Source of the DNA: Prochlorococcus sp. AG-424-P16
Lineage (GTDB): Bacteria > Cyanobacteriota > Cyanobacteriia > PCC-6307 > Cyanobiaceae
Reading direction: 5' to 3'
Length of the DNA stretch: 43,418 bases
Assembly: GCA_003213255.1 (NCBI GenBank)
Contig: QCNI01000012.1
Location: 1-43,418 of the forward strand
Positions within the stretch are counted from its first letter, which is position 1, and the number at the start of each line of letters is the position of its first letter. The notes beneath the pieces were generated by a model. The model saw only the letters and a list, made by a program, of their open reading frames with translations. It was not told the DNA's origin and did no database searches. The translations under genes and the position numbers were made by a program. This document shows, piece by piece, positions 9,267-18,223 of this stretch.

Positions 9267-9810
9267 TTCAATACCTCCATCTCCAATGAAGGGAATAGTG
9301 AATATTGTTGTTGAAATACCTGCAGGGAGTAGGAATAAATATGAATATTGCTCTGACGCAGGAATAATGGCCCTAGACAGAGTATTACATTCTTCAGTGA
9401 GGTACCCTTTTGATTACGGTTTTATCCCAAATACCCTTGCTGAAGATGGAGCTCCCCTTGACGCAATGGTGATAATGGACGAACCTACTTTTGCGGGTTG
9501 TCTAATAAAAGCTAGACCTATTGGAGTTTTGGATATGCATGATTGTGGTGCATATGATGGAAAACTTTTATGTGTGCCTATGGCTAATCCTAGGCAAGCT
9601 AACATAGTGAGTATTAATCAAATTGCTCCTAATCAGCTTGAGGATGTTGCAGAATTTTTTAGAACGAGTAAAGGACTCGATGGAAGAACAGTACAAATTG
9701 ATGGTTGGAGGGATTTTGATGTAGTTGAAAATTTATTGAAAAGTTGTATGCCTCTAAAAAAGAAAAATTTTAAAGTACTTAAGAAATCAAATATTAGTAA
9801 ATTAAATTGA
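9256..9810 (+). CDS. ppa: Family I inorganic pyrophosphatase (divergent active site)
   Basis: A 184-residue soluble pyrophosphatase, expected to hydrolyse PPi to two phosphates and pull biosynthetic reactions forward. Family residues present include E20, K28, R42, Y54, D64, D69, D96, D101 and K103. The usual D-G-D-P-x-D signature reads D64-G-A-P-L-D69, so the aspartate equivalent to E. coli D67 is alanine. The Y-K pair near residue 141 (E. coli numbering) appears as S-K in RTSKGLDGR. Activity may therefore be reduced or altered. The ATG overlaps the upstream membrane-protein gene by 11 nt, and the downstream thiol-protein gene overlaps by 4 nt (TTGA), so the three form one operon. Confidence 0.93.
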   Translation: MDLSSIPPSPMKGIVNIVVEIPAGSRNKYEYCSDAGIMALDRVLHSSVRYPFDYGFIPNTLAEDGAPLDAMVIMDEPTFAGCLIKARPIGVLDMHDCGAYDGKLLCVPMANPRQANIVSINQIAPNQLEDVAEFFRTSKGLDGRTVQIDGWRDFDVVENLLKSCMPLKKKNFKVLKKSNISKLN

Positions 9811-10163
9811 AAAAAATAATTTTTTATAGTTATTTAAAATGCTCTACATGCCGAAAAGCTGCAAAGTGGCTTGAAAGCAAAGATTTTGAATTTCAGTTAA
9901 TTGATATTGGAAAAGAACCACCACTTGTTAATTATTTAAATCTAGCCTTAGAACAATGCTTTGATGATAAGAAAAGGATTTTTAATACAAGAGGTAAAGC
10001 CTTTAAAACTCTTGATCTTGATATTGATCGTTTGTCAAAGGAAGAAATTATTCAACTTCTTTTAAGTGATGGCAAATTAATAAAAAGACCATTTTTGATT
10101 TACGAAGGGGAAAAAGTAATATTAGGTTTTAACGAAATTGAATATGCAAAACAATTTTTATAA
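9807..10163 (+). CDS. ArsC/Spx-family thioredoxin-fold protein
   Basis: A 118-residue protein of the arsenate reductase/Spx/MgsR family. C12-S-T-C15 lies in the first loop of a thioredoxin-like fold (IIFYSYLKCSTCRKAAKWLE), and FNTRGKAFKTL followed by KRPFLIYEGEKVILGFNE matches the conserved tail with the RP substrate-side motif. Members either reduce arsenate with glutathione or act as thiol-based regulators, and sequence alone does not separate these. Two cysteines in a CxxC arrangement favour redox sensing or an Spx-like role. The TTG start overlaps the ppa stop by 4 nt, so translation is likely coupled. Confidence 0.8.
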   Translation: MKKIIFYSYLKCSTCRKAAKWLESKDFEFQLIDIGKEPPLVNYLNLALEQCFDDKKRIFNTRGKAFKTLDLDIDRLSKEEIIQLLLSDGKLIKRPFLIYEGEKVILGFNEIEYAKQFL

Positions 10164-10192
10164 GTTTAGAAAATCAAGACTTGATTAATCCT

Positions 10193-10852
10193 ATGCCTAT
10201 TTCAATAAAAAGTTTTTTAAAAGAATGGGGTCTTCTAATTCTATTAACTTTTTTTGTTTCTTCTTGTAGATCTTTTTTGGCAGAACCACGTTATATCCCC
10301 TCTGGTTCAATGCTCCCAGAATTACAAATAAACGATAGGTTAATTATTGAAAAATTTTCGCTAAGAAACTCCTTACCAAAAAGAGGCGATATTATTGTTT
10401 TTAACTCACCTTACTCCTTTGACGAAAAATTAATTTCATCAAGATCTAAGCCTCTACCAAAAAAAAGATATTGTTTTTTTATGAGTTTCCCTCCAATGTC
10501 TTTTATTCCAGGTTTGAGGGATCAAGCTTGCGATGCATATATTAAGAGGGTGGTGGCACTCCCAGGAGAAATTGTCAGTATAAACAAGAAGGGTGAATTA
10601 ATAATTAATAATAAATTAATTGATGAACCTTATGTCTCTTACAAGTGCTCATCATCCCTCTTTAATAAATGTGGTGAATTTGAAAATACAAAAGTGCCTA
10701 AAGATCATTTTTTAGTCTTAGGTGATAACAGGTCCAATAGCTGGGATGGCAGATATTGGCCTGGAAGTAAATTTCTTCATAAAAAGGAGATAATTGGTAA
10801 AGCATATTTCAGATTTTGGCCTTTTAGTCAATTTGGCTTTTTCAGTAAATGA
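10193..10852 (+). CDS. lepB: Signal peptidase I
   Basis: Cleaves signal peptides from exported proteins at the membrane. With the ATG at 10193 it has 219 residues; an in-frame TTG 12 nt upstream (10181) is a less likely start. One N-terminal membrane span (about 11-24) is followed by RYIPSGSMLPELQINDRLII, where S39 is the nucleophile, and by YIKRVVALPGE, where the lysine is the general base. GDNRSNSWDGRYWP is the conserved box E. The sequence between the catalytic boxes is longer than in minimal homologues, as usual in cyanobacteria. It follows the ArsC/Spx-like gene by 29 nt and converges on the histidine phosphatase gene with 51 nt between. Confidence 0.93.
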   Translation: MPISIKSFLKEWGLLILLTFFVSSCRSFLAEPRYIPSGSMLPELQINDRLIIEKFSLRNSLPKRGDIIVFNSPYSFDEKLISSRSKPLPKKRYCFFMSFPPMSFIPGLRDQACDAYIKRVVALPGEIVSINKKGELIINNKLIDEPYVSYKCSSSLFNKCGEFENTKVPKDHFLVLGDNRSNSWDGRYWPGSKFLHKKEIIGKAYFRFWPFSQFGFFSK

Positions 10853-10903
10853 AGCCTTTTTTGACTCTGACTTCATCAAGATAAATTTTTAACGAGGCTT
10901 AAT

Positions 10904-12232
10904 TTAAAGTGCTCCTGAAGCAGTTGAATCAAGTATTCCCCCTAGGTGTGTTGTAATGTTAAGAGCGCTAATCACAGGGGGCTTATTAGGATCATTAAAA
11001 AGATCAATTATAGTTATGCCGCCATTACCCTGTTTTATCATCCAAATATTTGAATAATTAATCCCAAGGATATTACAAATAAGAGTTTTATTGACTGCAT
11101 CATGAGCAACCATGAGGGTTTGATCATTATCCTTTTGAGATAAACAAATTTTGTCAAAAGCTTCTAATGACCTATCTGATACATCTTTTATAGATTCACC
11201 TTCGGGCATTATTACTTCTTCAGGTTTATCATGCCAATTTTTTAGTAAAGCAGGCCACTCCCCTCTAATTTCTGCTTCCAATTTACCCTCCCATAATCCG
11301 TGACTGATTTCTACGAGTGAATCTATTTTCTCAATTTTTAAATCTTTGTTATTTTGAAGGATTATTTGTGCAGTCTCATAAGGCCTATTCATTGAACTTG
11401 AAAATGCCTTATTGAAAGAAATATTTCTCAAATATTCAAAAGTCTTTCTGGCTTGATCTTTTCCGTTTTCATTTAAAGGGATATCAATTTGGCCTTGAAA
11501 TCTACCTTCTTTGTTCCAGTTAGTTTCACCATGCCTTATAAGAAATATTCTAGAATCTCCAATTTTATTTGGAATATTTTTATTAAGATGGGAAGTTTGA
11601 TTTAAGCATTCAATTTGAGTCTTAAAAGAGTTATTTTTCTTTGAAATATTGAGTATCGAGAAAGAAGCATTTTCTATTCTTATTTTTCTAAAACCTTGCT
11701 TAGGCTTTCCCAATAAGAAGAGTATTAAACATCTGAGAATTGCATTATGTCCAACAACTAAAATATTTACATCATCTTTGTCTAGATAAATTTTTAAAAT
11801 ATCTTCTATAAAATTTGCTGCTTGAAAAAATAACTCTTGAATTGGTTTATAAGTTTTATTATCATTTCTTTTTAAAATAAGATTTTCTGGATCATTTTTC
11901 CATATAGGGTAAATTTCTGGAAATTTCTTTTTTATTTCCTCAATTTTTAGACCAGACCATTCACTAAGATCTACCTCTAGCAAATTATCATCGAATACAA
12001 TATTTTGTTCTTTATTGAAGGTCTTTTTAATTGTTTTTGCAGTCTCTGCCGCTCTGACAAGTGGGGAGGAATAGATTTTATCGAAGTTTATTTTTGATAA
12101 TGCTTTTCCTGCTTTTTGGGCTTGTTCGTATCCTTCATCAGTTAATAATGAATCGTCTGTTCTTCCTTGAATTAATCCTTTTGCATTGAAACTGCTTAGT
12201 CCATGCCTAACTAAAACTAATCTTATAGCCAT
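10904..12232 (-). CDS. Tandem histidine phosphatase (phosphoglycerate mutase-like)
   Basis: A 442-residue protein made of two histidine phosphatase domains. The first (about 1-200) has the RHG motif with H10 and distal H162 (VVGHNAI). The second (about 225-440) has RHGETNWN with H234 and distal H377 (VAHDAV). Both therefore keep the two catalytic histidines and look active. Such proteins are annotated as phosphoglycerate mutase gpmB, but the tandem layout resembles plant chloroplast phosphatases that act on sugar-bisphosphate misproducts of Rubisco. A role in clearing inhibitory sugar phosphates is plausible but inferred. It is divergent from the CPBP protease gene across 115 nt containing a dyad. 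Confidence 0.85.
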   Translation of the reverse strand: MAIRLVLVRHGLSSFNAKGLIQGRTDDSLLTDEGYEQAQKAGKALSKINFDKIYSSPLVRAAETAKTIKKTFNKEQNIVFDDNLLEVDLSEWSGLKIEEIKKKFPEIYPIWKNDPENLILKRNDNKTYKPIQELFFQAANFIEDILKIYLDKDDVNILVVGHNAILRCLILFLLGKPKQGFRKIRIENASFSILNISKKNNSFKTQIECLNQTSHLNKNIPNKIGDSRIFLIRHGETNWNKEGRFQGQIDIPLNENGKDQARKTFEYLRNISFNKAFSSSMNRPYETAQIILQNNKDLKIEKIDSLVEISHGLWEGKLEAEIRGEWPALLKNWHDKPEEVIMPEGESIKDVSDRSLEAFDKICLSQKDNDQTLMVAHDAVNKTLICNILGINYSNIWMIKQGNGGITIIDLFNDPNKPPVISALNITTHLGGILDSTASGAL

Positions 12233-12257
12233 TATATAAATTTGAAAATTAAGGTAA

Positions 12258-12283
12258 TTTAATCATCTCATGGCGTGATTAAA
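12258..12283. promoter_or_regulatory. Dyad in divergent promoter region
   Basis: TTTAATCA (12258-12265) and TGATTAAA (12276-12283) are perfect 8-bp inverted copies separated by 10 nt, midway between the divergent starts of the histidine phosphatase (12232, minus) and the CPBP protease (12348, plus). The spacing of about two helical turns between arms fits a dimeric repressor site. No known operator consensus matches, and chance occurrence is possible. Confidence 0.3.
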
Positions 12284-12347
12284 ATAGATACATAATTATA
12301 AGGAAATTCAATGATAACTAACTATAATTTCAAGAATATAATAAGTT

Positions 12348-13709
12348 ATGATCTTTAAAAATACTTCCAAGTCAAAGCTCACTTTAGCTTTTATTTCTAT
12401 CGTCATAACTTTTTTTGTATGGCAACAAGGATTGAGAGACAGTTTAAATAGGCCATCTGTTTCATTTGATATTAGTCAAAAAGAGCAAGAAATTGCTGAA
12501 TTATCTGTCCAATCAATACCAGTAAATCTTAGTAAATTTTTTATCATTAATGATCCTGTTGATCAAATAAAAAAATCACTCTCTGATGTCTCATTTGAAG
12601 AGCTAACAGAAAGAAATAAATTAATTCGAATAATTACTTCAGAATCAAATGATCCTTTAATCTATAAAAATATATCCAAAGATTTTGAAGATAAAAACTA
12701 TAAATTTCTGATTGATGAGATTGAAAAAAAATCTAACAATAATTCCTATAAGGTAAATTCTGAAAAATTTGATTTATTTAAAGATGATAGATTTTTATAT
12801 CACCTTTTAAGCCGGAAATTTGATTTTGACGATAGTGAATTAATAACAAAATCATTTTCCAGCAAAATGTTTTTTAAAATATTAGCTATAAGACTAATAC
12901 CACTTTTAACAATACTTATTGGCACTATTCTGGCTTTAAAAATATTATGGAAAACTATATCTTTGAAAAAGTTTGGTTGGAAAGAAATTAAATCCTTAGA
13001 TTTAGAATTAATAGATATGGTTTTATTAATTGCAGGCGGATTTGTTGTTCTAGGAGAAGTGGTATCACCTTTATTTTCTATCAGTTTGGTCGAACTTTTT
13101 TCTAAAGATATCTCTAATGAATTGTCTCAATCTTTAAAAATTTTCTTTGGATATCTTTTTATGGCTATTCCTCCATTATGGATAGTTTTTTATCAAATTA
13201 AATCCTTGAATGGTGAATTTACTTTTAAAAAGGATTATTTACAGTTCAATTTCTTGCCAATAAAATATGCAATTATTCAGGGAATTAAAGGTTGGTTAAC
13301 AATTGTTCCTTTTGTTTTATTGATCTCTCTAATTATGAATAGTCTGATCGATAATCAGAATGGTAGTAACCCCTTGCTGGAAATTGTTCTTAATAATGAT
13401 AATTACTTATCATTTTTTTTATTATTTGTAACAACAACTCTATTAGCTCCTCTATTTGAAGAGATTATATTTCGCGGTATTTTACTACCAACTCTTTCAA
13501 GAGATTTTGGAGTAATTTCGGGAATCATAGTTTCAGCTTTTATCTTTGCATTAGCCCATTTAAGTTTGGGAGAAATGCCACCATTATTTGTTCTAGGGAT
13601 TGGATTAGCAATTACAAGAATTGCTTCAGGAAGTTTGTTTTCTTCAGTTATCATGCATTCTTTATGGAATGGCTTGACTTTCTTAAATTTGTTCTTATTG
13701 AGGACATAA
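12348..13709 (+). CDS. CPBP-family intramembrane metalloprotease
   Basis: A 453-residue membrane protein. The C-terminal third has the CPBP (CAAX protease/bacteriocin-processing) signature: EEIIFRG with E371-E372 and arginine, followed by ALAHLS and HSLWNG, whose histidines and glutamates bind the metal. Several membrane spans lie between residues 170 and 450, plus one near 10-25. The stretch from about 30 to 170 is a hydrophilic, charged domain probably in the lumen or periplasm with no family I can name. In other bacteria the family cleaves membrane proteins or prenylated peptides; the cyanobacterial substrate is unknown. It is divergent from the histidine phosphatase and precedes the ftsL-like gene by 85 nt. 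Confidence 0.88.
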   Translation: MIFKNTSKSKLTLAFISIVITFFVWQQGLRDSLNRPSVSFDISQKEQEIAELSVQSIPVNLSKFFIINDPVDQIKKSLSDVSFEELTERNKLIRIITSESNDPLIYKNISKDFEDKNYKFLIDEIEKKSNNNSYKVNSEKFDLFKDDRFLYHLLSRKFDFDDSELITKSFSSKMFFKILAIRLIPLLTILIGTILALKILWKTISLKKFGWKEIKSLDLELIDMVLLIAGGFVVLGEVVSPLFSISLVELFSKDISNELSQSLKIFFGYLFMAIPPLWIVFYQIKSLNGEFTFKKDYLQFNFLPIKYAIIQGIKGWLTIVPFVLLISLIMNSLIDNQNGSNPLLEIVLNNDNYLSFFLLFVTTTLLAPLFEEIIFRGILLPTLSRDFGVISGIIVSAFIFALAHLSLGEMPPLFVLGIGLAITRIASGSLFSSVIMHSLWNGLTFLNLFLLRT

Positions 13710-13794
13710 AGAATTTAATTTCTTACTTGCGAATCAAACAAAAAGATGTTTATTTAATTAATAACACTTCCTTTATTAAAAAAATAAATCATAG

Positions 13795-14223
13795 ATGAAA
13801 CTTTATGGGAATCAACCTAATTTAAAAAAAAAAGTTTCATATGAAAGTAAAAATAATTCTGAAAAAGCATCCATAATTAATATCAAATTAATACATCAAA
13901 TTTTCGACACTATTAATATCTCTCTTTTGGTATTAATTTTCACCTTATTTTTCTTATCTTTTAATAGTCAGAGAAAATGGTCAAATACATATAAAAACTT
14001 ATCAAAAACAAGAGCCTTCAATAATAATCTCATAGATTATATTTCTAAAATTGAGGAATTTTACATAAGTGAACTTGAGTCTCTCAATATTTATAAAAAA
14101 ACTAAACCTGAAGATTTAATCTATCTAGATAAGCTTCCAGAAAAAAAAGAAAGTTTGTTTAAGAAATATTTAAGTAGTTTCGTTGAAGGTTTTAGTAATA
14201 GCAAATATCAAAGGGGATATTGA
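13795..14223 (+). CDS. Putative FtsL-like division protein
   Basis: A 142-residue bitopic protein with a basic N-terminus, one hydrophobic segment near 40-56 (TINISLLVLIFTLFFLSF), and a predominantly helical extracytoplasmic part (KTRAFNNNLIDYISKIEEFY). FtsL is a short bitopic protein with a periplasmic coiled coil whose gene usually lies directly upstream of ftsI. This gene matches in size, topology and position: its TGA overlaps the ftsI ATG by one base (TGATG). There is no strong sequence match that I can see, so the call rests on context and architecture. It would recruit or activate FtsI at the septum. The confidence is for a real gene; the FtsL assignment itself is less sure. Confidence 0.72.
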   Translation: MKLYGNQPNLKKKVSYESKNNSEKASIINIKLIHQIFDTINISLLVLIFTLFFLSFNSQRKWSNTYKNLSKTRAFNNNLIDYISKIEEFYISELESLNIYKKTKPEDLIYLDKLPEKKESLFKKYLSSFVEGFSNSKYQRGY

Positions 14224-15974
14224 TGAAAAAATACAAAAAAATTGTTCGTCTAATACCCCTTGATCAAAAAAGATTTAAATTTCTCTATATTTTTAGCTTA
14301 CTATTAATATTTTGTTTGTTTGGTAGGTTAGTTAAATTGCAAGTCTTTAACGCCTCTGATTTGCAAAGGAAAGCTAAATTAATTCAGTCTTCTAAAACTA
14401 ATGCCCTAAAAAAAAGGAGAGCAATTGTTGATAGAAATAATAGACTAGTTGCTTACGATAAACCGCTCTATAAATTATGGGCCCATCCAAAATATTTTAA
14501 TTTTCCTGGTGATTCAATTAACAGAGTTCGTAGTATTAAAGAAGTTGCAGAAAAATTGTCACCTATCTTGGATATAAATGGTGAAATACTTTTGAGAAAA
14601 TTTAATAATAAAATGAGTGGTATCATGCTTTTGGATAAAATTTCCGAAGAAAAGGCTGAAAAGATTAAGAACCTTCAAATAAGCGGTATTGATTTATATA
14701 AATATTCGCAGAGATATTATCCACAAGGGAAGCTTTACTCTAATCTTGTCGGTTTTGTTAATGATGAGAATATAGCTTCAGCAGGTTTAGAGCTTCATTT
14801 AGATAATCAAATTACAGTTTTTAATAAAAGTAATTTAATAAAAAAAGGAGGAGATGGAACTCCTTTACCGGATTATTCAGCCCCTGGTGATTTTGTTTCT
14901 GATTACAAAAGTTTAGGCCTAACTATAGATTCAAAATTACAGAAAGCTACATTCAATGCATTATCAAAGCAAGTAAGCAAATGGAAAGCAAAGAAGGGAT
15001 TTGCCATAGTTATGGATGTTAATAATGGTCAGATTCTCTCCTTGGTTACAGTCCCCTCGTACGATCCAAATAAATTTTGGCAGTATGATTCTGGACTTTT
15101 TAGGGGTTGGTATTCTCAAGATTTATTTGAACCTGGTTCAACTTTTAAACCTATTAATCTTGCCTTAGCTTTAGAAGAAAAAGTAATCCAGAAAGATGGA
15201 TTAGTCGAAGATACTGGGAAAATTAATGTTGGAGGATGGACAATTTCTAATTGGGATAAAAAAGGTAATGGATACATTGACTATCCAAAAGTTTTGCAGG
15301 TTTCAAGTAATGTTGGGATGGTAAAAATAATGCAAAATTTAGACCCTACAATTTATTGGGATTGGCTAAAAAATTTAGGTATAAATAAAAATTTAGAGAC
15401 TGACTTATTTGAATCAACTGCTGGCCAACTAAAGAAAAAAGATTTGTTTGTAAATCAATCAATTGAGCCTGCGGTAACTTCTTTTGGCAAAGGTTTCTCA
15501 ATCTCGCCACTTAAATTGCTTCAACTTCATGCGGCTCTGGCAAATGGTGGTTATGAAGTAACTCCACATGTAACCTCAACTTTCAAAGAAAGAGTTAATA
15601 AAAATCCAAAAAAACAACTTTTTTCACACGAAGTCTCTAAAACTGTTCTTGAATGGATGGAAAGTGTAGTTGATAAAGGTAGTGGATCTGGAGTGAAAAT
15701 CGAGGGTTATAGAATAGCGGGGAAAACGGGCACTTCCCAAAAAGCCTTAAATGGTTCCTATACAAGTAAAAAAGTTTGCAGTTTTGTTGCGACCTTACCA
15801 GTTAATGATCCGAAATATGCTGTCCTTGTAGTCGTTGATGAGCCATTTAAATCTTATGCATATGGTTCAACTGTTGCTGTACCAGTTGCTAAAGAAATTA
15901 TCGAGAGTCTAATTGTAATTGAAAAAATACCTCCTAATATTAAAGATCATGGAATGATTGTTAAAAAACCCTAA
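14223..15974 (+). CDS. ftsI: Peptidoglycan transpeptidase FtsI (penicillin-binding protein)
   Basis: Class B penicillin-binding protein that cross-links septal peptidoglycan. From the ATG at 14223 it has 583 residues; a TTG one codon earlier is less likely because the ATG sits in a TGATG overlap with the upstream gene. One membrane span lies near 20-36 and the dimerisation domain (ALKKRRAIVDRNNRLVAYDK) follows. The transpeptidase domain holds the three motifs: STFK with the nucleophilic serine near residue 306, SSN near 365, and KTGTS near residue 502. Translation is probably coupled to the ftsL-like gene. A strong stem-loop lies 33 nt after the stop. Confidence 0.95.
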   Translation: MKKYKKIVRLIPLDQKRFKFLYIFSLLLIFCLFGRLVKLQVFNASDLQRKAKLIQSSKTNALKKRRAIVDRNNRLVAYDKPLYKLWAHPKYFNFPGDSINRVRSIKEVAEKLSPILDINGEILLRKFNNKMSGIMLLDKISEEKAEKIKNLQISGIDLYKYSQRYYPQGKLYSNLVGFVNDENIASAGLELHLDNQITVFNKSNLIKKGGDGTPLPDYSAPGDFVSDYKSLGLTIDSKLQKATFNALSKQVSKWKAKKGFAIVMDVNNGQILSLVTVPSYDPNKFWQYDSGLFRGWYSQDLFEPGSTFKPINLALALEEKVIQKDGLVEDTGKINVGGWTISNWDKKGNGYIDYPKVLQVSSNVGMVKIMQNLDPTIYWDWLKNLGINKNLETDLFESTAGQLKKKDLFVNQSIEPAVTSFGKGFSISPLKLLQLHAALANGGYEVTPHVTSTFKERVNKNPKKQLFSHEVSKTVLEWMESVVDKGSGSGVKIEGYRIAGKTGTSQKALNGSYTSKKVCSFVATLPVNDPKYAVLVVVDEPFKSYAYGSTVAVPVAKEIIESLIVIEKIPPNIKDHGMIVKKP

Positions 15975-16007
15975 AATTTTCTAATTTTATAAATATTTAG
16001 TTCATTA

Positions 16008-16025
16008 TCTGATGATTTCATCAGA
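16008..16025 (+). terminator. Stem-loop between ftsI and tal
   Basis: TCTGATGA (16008-16015) and TCATCAGA (16018-16025) form a perfect 8-bp inverted repeat with a 2-nt centre, 33 nt past the ftsI stop and 39 nt before the transaldolase ATG. It is the most GC-containing dyad in this gap (six of sixteen arm bases are G or C). There is no T-run after it, so it may be an imperfect terminator, an mRNA end stabiliser, or an operator for tal. Confidence 0.35.
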
Positions 16026-16064
16026 AATAAAAGCTAGTTTATGTATATACATGATTATCTGGAT

Positions 16065-17066
16065 ATGAAATCAATTTTAGAACAATTGTCCTCAATGACT
16101 GTTGTTGTTGCTGATACTGGAGATTTAGATTCGATAAAAAAATTTCAACCAAGGGATGCTACCACCAATCCATCGCTAATTCTTGCTGCTGCTAAGAACC
16201 CTGATTATGTGAAATTAATTGATAAAGCTTTAGAAAGTTCAGAAAATGCCTTGCCCCAAGGATTCACCGAAATTGAGTTAATCAAAGAAACTGTTGACCA
16301 AGTTTCAGTATTTTTTGGAAAAGAAATATTGAAAATTATTTCAGGGCGCGTATCTACAGAAGTTGATGCAAGATTGAGCTTTGACATCGAAGCTACTGTA
16401 GAAAAAGCGAGAAAATTGATTAATCTTTACAAAAATTTTGGAATTGAAAAGGAAAGAATTTTGATTAAGATTGCTGCAACTTGGGAGGGAATTAAGGCAG
16501 CTGAAATTTTGGAAAAAGAGGGTATTAAGTGCAACTTAACTTTGCTTTTTAACTTCTGCCAAGCGGTAACTTGTGCCAATGCAAAGATTACTCTAATTTC
16601 TCCGTTCGTTGGCCGTATATTAGATTGGCATAAAGCAAAAACTGGTAAAAATAGTTTTGTTGGTCCTGAAGACCCTGGTGTTATTTCGGTCACACAAATA
16701 TACAATTACTTTAAAGAAAAGGGATTCAAGACAGAAGTAATGGGAGCGAGTTTTAGAAATCTTGATGAAATAAAAGAATTAGCAGGTTGCGATCTTCTAA
16801 CAATCGCACCAAAATTTCTTGAGCAACTGAAAAAAGAAAAAGGAGAGTTAGTTAGAAAATTAGATTTAAGTACCCAAATAAATAATTCTAATGACTACGA
16901 ATTTGAAGAAAAAGATTTCAGATTAAGTATGTTAGAAGACCAAATGGCAAGTGAAAAGCTTAGTGAAGGTATTACTGGATTCAGTAAAGCTATAGAAGAA
17001 TTGGAAGAGCTGCTACTTAAGAGATATTCAGAGATTAAAAAACATAAATTGATTTCTGCTAACTAA
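16065..17066 (+). CDS. tal: Transaldolase
   Basis: Transfers a dihydroxyacetone unit between sugar phosphates in the oxidative pentose phosphate pathway, important at night in cyanobacteria. I chose the ATG at 16065, giving 333 residues starting [20 protein letters not shown], because that is where the family homology begins. An in-frame ATG at 16041 would add eight residues. The [10 protein letters not shown] motif near 31-40, the catalytic lysine in [13 protein letters not shown] (about residue 132), and [12 protein letters not shown] are diagnostic of the TalB type. It is monocistronic, with a stem-loop upstream, and converges on the flavoprotein gene with 23 nt between stops. Confidence 0.95.
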   Translation: MKSILEQLSSMTVVVADTGDLDSIKKFQPRDATTNPSLILAAAKNPDYVKLIDKALESSENALPQGFTEIELIKETVDQVSVFFGKEILKIISGRVSTEVDARLSFDIEATVEKARKLINLYKNFGIEKERILIKIAATWEGIKAAEILEKEGIKCNLTLLFNFCQAVTCANAKITLISPFVGRILDWHKAKTGKNSFVGPEDPGVISVTQIYNYFKEKGFKTEVMGASFRNLDEIKELAGCDLLTIAPKFLEQLKKEKGELVRKLDLSTQINNSNDYEFEEKDFRLSMLEDQMASEKLSEGITGFSKAIEELEELLLKRYSEIKKHKLISAN

Positions 17067-17089
17067 ATTTAAGTTCGAATTGAAAAGAA

Positions 17090-18223
17090 TTAAGCCCTAT
17101 TTTTTGTTAAAAGCCTTCTGATAACTCTTTTTGCAATATCTTCATAACTCATTTCTCCTGATAATATTTGAGCAATACGTTTAGGTGCTGTTTTTCTTTT
17201 GACACCTAATTGATATCCAGTTCTGGGAAATCTATAAAATACTTGGGCTATTCTCCTCCCCCAAGCCATTGATTTCCCCCAAATGTTGTTAATTTTTTTT
17301 GTATAAAGATTTAAATCATCTACTTTTCCTGATAGGGATTGATCTATATATTCTGCAGCATAAAAACTGCTAATTAAAGATGGTCTAATTCCTTCAGCTA
17401 AAAATGGATCACATAAAGATGCTGCATCTCCAACCGCTAAAACTTTGTCACCATTAATTGAGTGGAAGCCATTCCATATTCTCAGTTTCTTACTAATTGT
17501 TTTATGAGGAAAATCATCAAAACCGAAGCTTCTGATTACTTGTTTATTTATAGCCTGATTTTCTAAAAAACCATTATTTATAAAAGTACCTAAACCAATA
17601 TTTAAGTTTTCACTTAGTGGGAATGCCCATGCAAAACCATACTTTATAAATCCAAACTCAAATCTAACTGCATCTCTAGGTATCTCACCTAATCCTTCCA
17701 ATCTTAATGAGAGTGTGTTTGCAAATTTCGGTTTTCTTGGCCCTAAATTGAAATAACTCGTCCATTTCGATTGGGACCCATCTGCAATTACAAGAAATTT
17801 TGTAATATATTTTATTTTGTTATTACAAGTAATTTCCCATTTATCATTTTTTTTTATGATTTTTTCTATCAATAATGGCCTCATTATCTGAGCTCCATTA
17901 TTCAAGGATTCATCAAGTAATAATTGATCTAGTTTTTCTCTTTTAACAATCCAAAATGGTGATTCACCAGTCAGATCAGCAGTTACATTATCTGCAGCCC
18001 TCCATCTGAATTCAACATTTTTAATTTTTGATTCTATGCAATCTTCAATATTTATAGGAAGAAATCTTTGCGTTGAAGATGCCATCCCTCCTGCACATGG
18101 TTTGTAATCTTGGAATTTTTCTTTTTCAATAATTAAAACTGAATATCCTTTCTTTGATAGATTAAGAGCGGTGGAAGATCCTGATAAACCTCCACCAATT
18201 ATTACAACGTCAAATCCTATCAA
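17090..18223 (-). CDS. Geranylgeranyl-reductase-like FAD oxidoreductase
   Basis: A 377-residue flavoprotein. The N-terminus has a Rossmann FAD motif, [19 protein letters not shown] at 8-26, ending in the acidic residue of IIEKEK. KPCAGGM near 42-48 is the geranylgeranyl reductase family signature, and [20 protein letters not shown] is the second FAD-contact motif. It resembles ChlP, which reduces the geranylgeranyl chain of chlorophyll and tocopherol precursors, but is shorter and divergent, so a paralogue acting on another isoprenoid or lipid is likely. The gene starts with TTG, whose last two bases lie in the frr TGA (TTGA overlap), so it is translationally coupled to frr. The functional link with translation is unclear. 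Confidence 0.8.
   Translation of the reverse strand: MIGFDVVIIGGGLSGSSTALNLSKKGYSVLIIEKEKFQDYKPCAGGMASSTQRFLPINIEDCIESKIKNVEFRWRAADNVTADLTGESPFWIVKREKLDQLLLDESLNNGAQIMRPLLIEKIIKKNDKWEITCNNKIKYITKFLVIADGSQSKWTSYFNLGPRKPKFANTLSLRLEGLGEIPRDAVRFEFGFIKYGFAWAFPLSENLNIGLGTFINNGFLENQAINKQVIRSFGFDDFPHKTISKKLRIWNGFHSINGDKVLAVGDAASLCDPFLAEGIRPSLISSFYAAEYIDQSLSGKVDDLNLYTKKINNIWGKSMAWGRRIAQVFYRFPRTGYQLGVKRKTAPKRIAQILSGEMSYEDIAKRVIRRLLTKNRA

Noticed and set aside
10853-10903. Bidirectional terminator between lepB and the histidine phosphatase: AAGCCT (10852-10857) and AGGCTT (10895-10900).
   Set aside because: The arms are 37 nt apart with an unstructured AT-rich interior, so a stable terminator hairpin is unlikely.
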